Below, in pieces: positions 31,049-36,208 of a DNA stretch of 36,208 nt. Below the pieces are notes generated by a model. It had not been told where the DNA came from. It searched no databases and saw only the letters and a list, made by a program, of their open reading frames with translations. Position 1 is the stretch's first letter; the number at the start of each line of letters is the position of its first letter. Source of the stretch: Lachnospiraceae bacterium. GTDB taxonomy: Bacteria; Bacillota; Clostridia; Lachnospirales; Lachnospiraceae. The DNA lies in NCBI GenBank assembly GCA_900757195.1, contig CAAEMZ010000005.1:1-36208 (forward strand). The letters are read 5' to 3'. Position numbers and translations under genes: made by a program.

Positions 31049-32752
31049 ATGCGTAAAATAAAAGAAAGAATTCAGCGGTGTACGAAAGAGGAGATTGTGC
31101 GTTTTATCGCGATCTATGCCGTTGTTGTTTTTCTGGTCCTCTTTCTCGTATGTCCATTATGTACCCTGTTTATAAAGGCTTTTCAGGATAAAAATGACGT
31201 ATTTGTAGGTATGGCCCAGTTTGCAAAGTACTTTTCCAGTAAGGCGATGGTCTATGCAATTTCAAATACCTTTTTTATTGCCATTGTATCCACCCTCATT
31301 GCGGTAACTCTGGCCTTTATTTTTGCTTATGCGCTTTCCAGAAAAAATGTGCCGTGCAAATCCTTTTTCCGGTATGTCGGTATGATGCCTTTATTTGCGC
31401 CGACCATGCTTTTGGGTATTGCGCTGATTTATCTTTTCGGAAATAAGGGAATTCTTACAGCGCTGGGGCTTTCAATTCCTCTGTATGGCAAAGTGGGAAT
31501 TATTATTGCTGAGAGTATTTACTGTTTTCCCGTAGCCACAACGATTCTGATGGTTGCTTTTTCGGCAGCGGATAACCGGCTCTATGAAGCGGCAGAAACT
31601 ATGGGAACTTCCCCGATTCGAAAAATGCTGACCATCACGATACCGAATGTGAAATACGGCCTGATCAGCGCTTTTTTTGTAGCATTTACATACAGCTTTA
31701 CCGATTTTGGAGCGCCTTCCGTCGTAGGAGGAAATTATAATGTTCTGGCAACGGATGTGTATAAGCAGGTTGTCGGTCAGCAGAATTTTAATATGGGAGC
31801 GGTTGTCGGTATTATTCTTTTGTTTCCGGCAGTACTGTCCTTTGTTGTGGACCGTATTACAAGCCAGAAGCAGAGTGCGGCCATCAGCGCCAAGTCCGTT
31901 CCTTATCAGATTAAACCCCACAAAGCCAGTGATATTGGAGCAGCCGTTTTCTGTGTGGTGATTGCCGGAGCAATGATTTTATTTTTTGCAGTAGCCCTTT
32001 TTGCTTCTTTGATTAAATTGTGGCCCTATAACCTGACATTCACCTTATCCAATTATGACCTGACGGCTGTGGCGGCGGGAAACGGCGGCGTTGCTTTTAA
32101 AAATTCGATAATGATTTCGCTTTTAACCGCTTTTCTCGGAACGATTCTTACTTTTACAGGAGCCTATCTGATTGACAAAAGTAAGAGTTTTCCGGTGAGC
32201 CGGAAGATTGCCTATTTTCTTTCGATTACACCATTGGCTATTCCGGGAACGGTCATTGGTCTGAGTTTTATTATGTTTTTTAATGCATCGGTTTTTCAGA
32301 TTCCCTTTACAGATTACGGGATTATGAATCCTTTTCATGGAATCTACGGGACAATATGGATCATACTGCTGGCTAATATGATTCATTTCTATTCTGTTCC
32401 ATTTTCCACTGCCACAACGGCTTTGAAACGGATTGACAGAGAGTTTGAAACCGTCTCCGAGTCTATGGGAGTACCTTTTTACAGAACGCTGTGGAAGGTG
32501 ACGATTCCGATGTGTTTTCCGGCCATCTGTGAAATGTGGGTATATTTTTTTGTTAATGCCCTTGTTACTGTGTCGGCAGTTGTCTTTCTTTATTCACCGG
32601 CATCACCGATTGCTTCGGTTATGATTGTCAGTATGCAGGGGGCAGGCCAGACAGCGCCGGCGGCAGCCATGTGTATGCTTTTATTGTTTATCAATCTGGG
32701 CGTCCGGATGATTTATGAAATTGTGCATAAACAGCAGATGAGAAAAAAATAA
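31049..32752 (+). CDS. ABC transporter permease, two fused FbpB/PhnU-V-type domains
   Basis: A 567-residue permease about twice the standard length, with roughly twelve hydrophobic helices. Each half carries its own EAA loop: AAETMGTSPIRKMLTITIPNV in the first half and VSESMGVPFYRTLWKVTIPMC in the second. Fused double permeases are usual for ferric-type (FbpB) and some 2-aminoethylphosphonate importers. Following the binding protein and ATPase it completes a three-gene importer. Start at 31049 with GAAAGGGAAG upstream. No terminator with a convincing T run is seen after it. Confidence 0.88.
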   Translation: MRKIKERIQRCTKEEIVRFIAIYAVVVFLVLFLVCPLCTLFIKAFQDKNDVFVGMAQFAKYFSSKAMVYAISNTFFIAIVSTLIAVTLAFIFAYALSRKNVPCKSFFRYVGMMPLFAPTMLLGIALIYLFGNKGILTALGLSIPLYGKVGIIIAESIYCFPVATTILMVAFSAADNRLYEAAETMGTSPIRKMLTITIPNVKYGLISAFFVAFTYSFTDFGAPSVVGGNYNVLATDVYKQVVGQQNFNMGAVVGIILLFPAVLSFVVDRITSQKQSAAISAKSVPYQIKPHKASDIGAAVFCVVIAGAMILFFAVALFASLIKLWPYNLTFTLSNYDLTAVAAGNGGVAFKNSIMISLLTAFLGTILTFTGAYLIDKSKSFPVSRKIAYFLSITPLAIPGTVIGLSFIMFFNASVFQIPFTDYGIMNPFHGIYGTIWIILLANMIHFYSVPFSTATTALKRIDREFETVSESMGVPFYRTLWKVTIPMCFPAICEMWVYFFVNALVTVSAVVFLYSPASPIASVMIVSMQGAGQTAPAAAMCMLLLFINLGVRMIYEIVHKQQMRKK

Positions 32753-32866
32753 AAAGTACATAGGGTCCGGTACGCCTTTTTATGAAAATTCAGTCTGGAC
32801 AATGCCAGCGCCTCTATATTAAAATAAATATGTAAAAGCTGAACATCATTTAATGGAGGATCTTTT

Positions 32867-33721
32867 ATGAAAAAGAGTGCGGCATCGGATATAAAGGCGA
32901 TACTGTTTATAGCGGCGGCATCTGTCGGCATGGCTGTGAATATTCAAAGTTTTGTAAATACCGCAGGGCTTTATCCTGGGGGCTTCAGTGGAATTGCCCT
33001 TCTGGTACAGAGGGCCGCCCAGACTTTTTTGTCGGTGCATATTCCGTTTTCACTGGTCAGTTACCCGCTGAACATTCTGGCGCTGGCGATCAGTTATAAA
33101 TATCTCGGAAAGCGTTTTATTTTGTATACCTGTCTGGCCGTCGGACTGAGCGGCGCTGTAACGGATTTGATTCCGGCCTTTCTGATGACGGAAGATGTGC
33201 TTCTGTGCAGTATTTTCGGCGGCATCTGCAACGGCGTCTGTGTCAGTATCTGCATGATGTCCAGAGGTTCTACCGGTGGGCTGGATATTGTGGCCAATGT
33301 CTACGGGCATAAGCTGAACAGAGATCCGTGGAATATTGTTCTCGGCGTGAACTGCCTTATTCTTTTAACGGCAGGCGTTTTGTTTGGCTGGGATAAGGCG
33401 CTGTACTCGATTATTTTTCAGTACGCATCCACCCAGGTAATTCGATTACTTTATCGGAAGTATCAGCAGATGACGCTTTTTATTGTCAGCGAAAAATATG
33501 AGGACGTTTATCGGGCAATCCGCGATATTACCGCCCACAGTGCGACGATTCTGGATGGCACCGGCGGATACAGCAATACAAAGAAAAAGATGATTTATTC
33601 CGTCGTATCCAGCCAGGAGGCGAAACAGGTTGTAAAAGCAATCCGCCAGTTGGATGATAAAGCCTTTATCAATCAGATTCAGACGAAGGAACTGGACGGA
33701 CGGTTTATTTACAGGGATTAA
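32867..33721 (+). CDS. YitT-family membrane protein (DUF161 plus DUF2179)
   Basis: A 284-residue protein with about five to six N-terminal membrane helices (AILFIAAASVGMAVNIQSFV; GLYPGGFSGIALLVQ; MSRGSTGGLDIVAN) and a C-terminal soluble DUF2179 domain (TLFIVSEKYEDVYRAIRDITAHSATILDGTGGYSNTKKKMIYSVVS). This is the YitT/YpjC family, widespread in Firmicutes with poorly known function. GGAGG precedes the ATG. It is probably its own unit, followed by a strong terminator. Confidence 0.88.
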   Translation: MKKSAASDIKAILFIAAASVGMAVNIQSFVNTAGLYPGGFSGIALLVQRAAQTFLSVHIPFSLVSYPLNILALAISYKYLGKRFILYTCLAVGLSGAVTDLIPAFLMTEDVLLCSIFGGICNGVCVSICMMSRGSTGGLDIVANVYGHKLNRDPWNIVLGVNCLILLTAGVLFGWDKALYSIIFQYASTQVIRLLYRKYQQMTLFIVSEKYEDVYRAIRDITAHSATILDGTGGYSNTKKKMIYSVVSSQEAKQVVKAIRQLDDKAFINQIQTKELDGRFIYRD

Positions 33722-33749
33722 AACCCGGAAGCTTGAAAAACTGAATTTG

Positions 33750-33783
33750 GGAGCAGGACCATGATGAGGTCCTGCTCCTTTTT
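33750..33783 (+). terminator. Terminator after the YitT-family gene
   Basis: An 11-bp perfect stem GGAGCAGGACC (33750-33760) / GGTCCTGCTCC (33768-33778) with a 7-nt loop, followed by TTTTT. Located 28 nt after the stop. Confidence 0.92.
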
Positions 33784-33906
33784 GAAGTGCGCCCGGGAGC
33801 GTATACTTTGTTTGAAGGAAATAATCCAAAATTTTCTGGCAATTTGTCCGTGAGTTTTTTATAATAGAATACAGCAGGATGCAGAAAAAATGACGGGGGA
33901 ATCTGT

Positions 33907-34314
33907 ATGGAAGAAATGATTTATGAACTGATTTCAAAATACGGCTTATATTATCATAAGAATATCGTGCCGGGACATACAAAAACGAAGGTTAACTGGA
34001 AAAAGACAGCGCTGCTTGCGCCCTTTCTGCATGGAGCGGCATTTCAGCAGGTACGCTGTCTGTTTTTTTATTTTACAAAAGAGCACCTGGGCCTTTTTGA
34101 ATATTCGGGAAAAAAGTTTGGCAGTATTCAGACGATTATTCCGTGGGCGGAGATTTCGGATGTCCGGTTTAAAATCGGGAGACTGGAAGATGATTTTTCC
34201 TTTATTTACGAGGGAAATCTGTATGAAATGAAACTGACCCGGAAGGCGCGGGGGCAGTCGTGGGTGCAGGAAAACATGGAAAATCTGGAAATGAATGAAT
34301 TTTATTGCAGGTGA
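33907..34314 (+). CDS. Hypothetical protein, possible PH-like fold
   Basis: A 135-residue protein I cannot assign to a named family. It has no signal peptide; the middle and C-terminal part (LFFYFTKEHLGLFEYSGKKFGSIQTIIPWAEISDVRFKIGRLEDDFSFIYEGNLYEMKL) alternates strands in a way like bacterial PH or YcxB-type domains, with the common IPWAEISDV-type strand. It lies 8 bp before the endonuclease III gene and may be co-transcribed with it. The start at ATG 33907 follows GACGGGGGAATCTGT. Confidence 0.7.
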   Translation: MEEMIYELISKYGLYYHKNIVPGHTKTKVNWKKTALLAPFLHGAAFQQVRCLFFYFTKEHLGLFEYSGKKFGSIQTIIPWAEISDVRFKIGRLEDDFSFIYEGNLYEMKLTRKARGQSWVQENMENLEMNEFYCR

Positions 34315-34321
34315 ATTTATT

Positions 34322-34954
34322 ATGGAGAACAGAAATGATAAAACAGAAGAAATACTGAAAATTCTGGATGCGTGTTATGGCGTGACGAAGGAAGGCTTTT
34401 ATCACCGGGAGCTGTGGCAGCTTCTTGTGGCCATTATGCTGAGCGCCCAAAGTACGGATAAGCAGGTGGATAAGGTCCTTCCCGGTTTATATGAACGGTT
34501 TCCGACATTAGATTCCGTCGCCAGAGCTCCGGCGGCGGATATTGAGGAGGGAATCCGTTCCATCGGACTTTATAAAAATAAAGCCAAAAATATTAAAAAA
34601 TGCTGTCAGCAGATTTTAGAGGATTTCGGGGGTGAAGTTCCGGATTCTATCGGGGGCCTGCTGAAGCTGGCCGGAGTGGGACGGAAGACGGCGACATTAT
34701 TTTTAGCGGACGCTTATGGAATTCCCGGAGTCACGGTAGATACCCATGTGTTTCGGATTTCGAAGCGGCTCGGCTGGGCGGAGGGAAAGAATCCTCAGGC
34801 CGTGGAGAAGGAGCTGGAAAAGGTTTTGCCGGAGGAACACTGGAACCGGTTTAATTTTCAGTTGATTTATCATGGACGGGCCATATGTACGGCACGCAGA
34901 GCCCGCTGTGAGATTTGTCCGATGGTGGATTTGTGTCCGAAGATCGGTGTGTGA
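34322..34954 (+). CDS. nth: Endonuclease III
   Basis: A 210-residue DNA glycosylase/AP lyase acting on oxidised pyrimidines. The helix-hairpin-helix KLAGVGRKTATLFL holds the catalytic Lys, the catalytic Asp is in VTVDTHVFRISKRLGW, and the C-terminal [4Fe-4S] loop is C-x6-C-x2-C-x5-C (CTARRARCEICPMVDLC). Length equals E. coli Nth. ATG 34322 is used; an in-frame ATG nine codons earlier overlaps the preceding gene. Confidence 0.95.
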   Translation: MENRNDKTEEILKILDACYGVTKEGFYHRELWQLLVAIMLSAQSTDKQVDKVLPGLYERFPTLDSVARAPAADIEEGIRSIGLYKNKAKNIKKCCQQILEDFGGEVPDSIGGLLKLAGVGRKTATLFLADAYGIPGVTVDTHVFRISKRLGWAEGKNPQAVEKELEKVLPEEHWNRFNFQLIYHGRAICTARRARCEICPMVDLCPKIGV

Positions 34955-34998
34955 TGATTTAAAAGAAAGGTTTTCGGGAGGACCCGGATTGGAAAAAT

Positions 34999-36081
34999 AT
35001 GGAACGGATGATAATGTATGTGATGGCCGCCGGGGTGGTTCTTGGGGCCATCGACCGGATATTTGGTAATAAAAAAGGTTATGGGAAGCGGATGGAGGAC
35101 GGGTTTATGTATCTGGGACCGACGGCGCTTTCCATGGTTGGAATGATGTGTATGATTCCGGTGTTTTCAAAGATGGCAGAACAGCTCTTAATGCCGCTGT
35201 ATCATTTAACAAAGATTGATCCGGCGATGTTTGGCGGTCTTCTGGCGATTGACATGGGCGGCTACCAGCTTGCGAAGGATATTGCTGTGGATGCCGGGCT
35301 GGGAGCCTATGCCGGAATTGTTGTGGCGGCGACGTTTGGCTGCACATTTATTTTCACGATCCCTGTGGGGATGCGGGTGCTTGAAAAAGAAGATTATCCC
35401 TTTTTCTTCAGAGGGATTACGGCGGGCCTCGTGACACTGCCGGCAGGACTTATGGCCGGAGGCCTGATCTGCGGCTTTTCTGTTTTTAGGATTCTTCACC
35501 AGAATGGGCTGATTCTTATCGTGTCCCTCCTTTTGATGGCCGGGCTGAAATGGCAGCCGGAGCGCCTGGTTCGGTGGCTTGGAATGTTTGCATCGGCGAT
35601 GCAGGTGGTCATTACGATCGGGCTGATGCTGGGCGCTGTCCGGTATATGACAGGCATATCGGTCGTTCCGGGACTTTATCCGATTGAGGAAGCCATGAAG
35701 GTGGTTGCAGCCATTGGGATTGTGATGCTCGGCAGTCTTCCGGCGGCAGAATTTCTGCAGCGTATTTTAAAAAAGCCTTTTGGATGGCTTGGCGGAAAAA
35801 TCGGTTTGAATGAAGTGAGTGTTGCCGGATTATTTGTAGGAACGGTCAGTGTGCTTCCGCAGCTCACGATGCTTAAAAATATGGACCGGCTTGGGAAAAT
35901 CGTAAATACGGCCTATATTGTCAGCGCGGCATCGATGTTTGCAGCCCATATCGGATTTACGATGAATGTGCAGCCGGATCTTCTGGGGGCGCTGATCGCG
36001 GCAAAACTGACCGGCGGTTTTACAGCGGCGCTTCTGGCGGTTTTTCTGTTTAAAAATAAGATGCCTGAAAACAGGTTCTAA
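34999..36081 (+). CDS. eutH: Ethanolamine permease EutH-like protein
   Basis: A 360-residue integral membrane protein with about ten hydrophobic helices and EutH family stretches (MSVGMMCMIPVF-like MVGMMCMIPVFSKMAEQLLMPLYHLTKIDP and FGGLLAIDMGGYQLAKDIA, VLPQLTMLKNMDRLGKIVNTAYIVSAASMFAAHIGFTM). EutH promotes ethanolamine uptake. No other eut or microcompartment gene is present in the window. GGGAGG is about 17 bases upstream of ATG 34999, longer than usual, so the start could be ATG 35008 or another nearby codon. No T-run terminator follows; only an ACTTTAC/GTAAAGT dyad (36082-36101). Confidence 0.88.
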   Translation: MERMIMYVMAAGVVLGAIDRIFGNKKGYGKRMEDGFMYLGPTALSMVGMMCMIPVFSKMAEQLLMPLYHLTKIDPAMFGGLLAIDMGGYQLAKDIAVDAGLGAYAGIVVAATFGCTFIFTIPVGMRVLEKEDYPFFFRGITAGLVTLPAGLMAGGLICGFSVFRILHQNGLILIVSLLLMAGLKWQPERLVRWLGMFASAMQVVITIGLMLGAVRYMTGISVVPGLYPIEEAMKVVAAIGIVMLGSLPAAEFLQRILKKPFGWLGGKIGLNEVSVAGLFVGTVSVLPQLTMLKNMDRLGKIVNTAYIVSAASMFAAHIGFTMNVQPDLLGALIAAKLTGGFTAALLAVFLFKNKMPENRF

Positions 36082-36113
36082 ACTTTACTTGGGGGTAAAG
36101 TAAAAAAAATAAA

Positions 36114-36142
36114 TAGGCATAGAGATTCAATTCCTATATAAT
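36114..36142 (+). promoter_or_regulatory. Predicted promoter for the gene running off the right edge
   Basis: TAGGCA (36114-36119), 17-bp spacer, TATAAT (36137-36142). Transcription would begin near 36149, that is, after the left arm of the inverted repeat at 36116-36134. Confidence 0.5.
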
Positions 36143-36186
36143 TAAGTTACCACACCAAACATATAGAAAGGATTGAACCCTATGCC
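36116..36186. repeat. Inverted repeat flanking the promoter and covering a start codon
   Basis: GGCATAGAGATTCAATTCC (36116-36134) is inverted in GGATTGAACCCTATGCC (36170-36186) with two small gaps. The right arm contains the end of the AAAGGA ribosome site and the ATG at 36182. The arrangement is like the ends of some insertion sequences, but no target duplication or second end can be seen. Confidence 0.55.
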
Positions 36187-36208
36187 TGTTTCTAATTTTA
36201 CCGCAAAA
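36182..36208 (+). CDS. First nine codons of an unidentified gene (3' truncated by window edge)
   Basis: ATG at 36182 with AAAGGA nine bases upstream opens MPVSNFTAK and runs off the window. Nine residues are too few for identification. The preceding inverted repeat and compact promoter would suit a transposase gene, but this is a guess. Confidence 0.45.

Noticed and set aside
36082..36101. Terminator after eutH
   Set aside because: The ACTTTAC/GTAAAGT dyad is followed by A, not T, on the plus strand, and on the minus strand the T run comes before the stem.

Overview
The window looks like a chromosomal stretch of an anaerobic, Gram-positive Clostridia-type bacterium, probably a gut Lachnospirales/Eubacteriales relative. 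The evidence is strong GGAGG ribosome sites, a sortase-type surface-protein tail, a Ctc/L25 stress ribosomal protein, a tungsten aldehyde ferredoxin oxidoreductase (AOR), several 4Fe-4S proteins and a Rpn-type nuclease remnant. The taxon is inferred; no rRNA or other decisive marker is present.

Layout. 1-3.2 kb: the 3' end of a wall-anchored repeat protein, a ferredoxin plus membrane Fe-S protein pair, and a PAS-GAF-GGDEF diguanylate cyclase. 3.2-3.8 kb (minus): L25/Ctc. 4.0-13.8 kb: one tightly packed operon for tungsten metabolism: TupABC tungstate importer, two MoeA-type metal insertases (the second fused to a periplasmic-binding-protein-like domain), a ThiF/MoeB-like E1 enzyme, AOR, a MoaD-like protein, and an iron alcohol dehydrogenase carrying an N-terminal 2x[4Fe-4S] domain. 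Read as a unit, it imports tungstate, builds the tungsten cofactor, reduces carboxylic acids to aldehydes with ferredoxin, and then reduces aldehydes to alcohols (or runs in reverse).

13.8-16.1 kb: a strongly structured intergenic element, an N-acetylmuramoyl-L-alanine amidase (minus), a doubtful small ORF, an ArsC/Spx-like protein and an internally shortened Rpn-family protein. 16.1-19.7 kb (minus): the complete dTDP-L-rhamnose operon rfbA-rfbB-rfbD-rfbC. Next to it is a MerR-methyltransferase fusion; between them lies a dyad in a promoter with the 19-bp spacer typical of MerR-controlled promoters. 21.2 kb: a BFD-like [2Fe-2S] protein.

21.4-32.8 kb: a C-P lyase island: phnF regulator (minus), then divergent phnG-H-I-J-K-M-L, a PHP-family phosphoesterase in the place of phnP, and a three-gene importer of the Fe3+/2-aminoethylphosphonate type with a double-length permease. 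phnN, phnP and phnCDE are absent. A perfect dyad overlaps the predicted phnG promoter and is the obvious PhnF operator candidate.

32.8-36.2 kb: a YitT-type membrane protein, a small unknown protein, endonuclease III, a solitary EutH-like ethanolamine permease, and the first codons of an unidentified gene whose start lies inside an inverted repeat.
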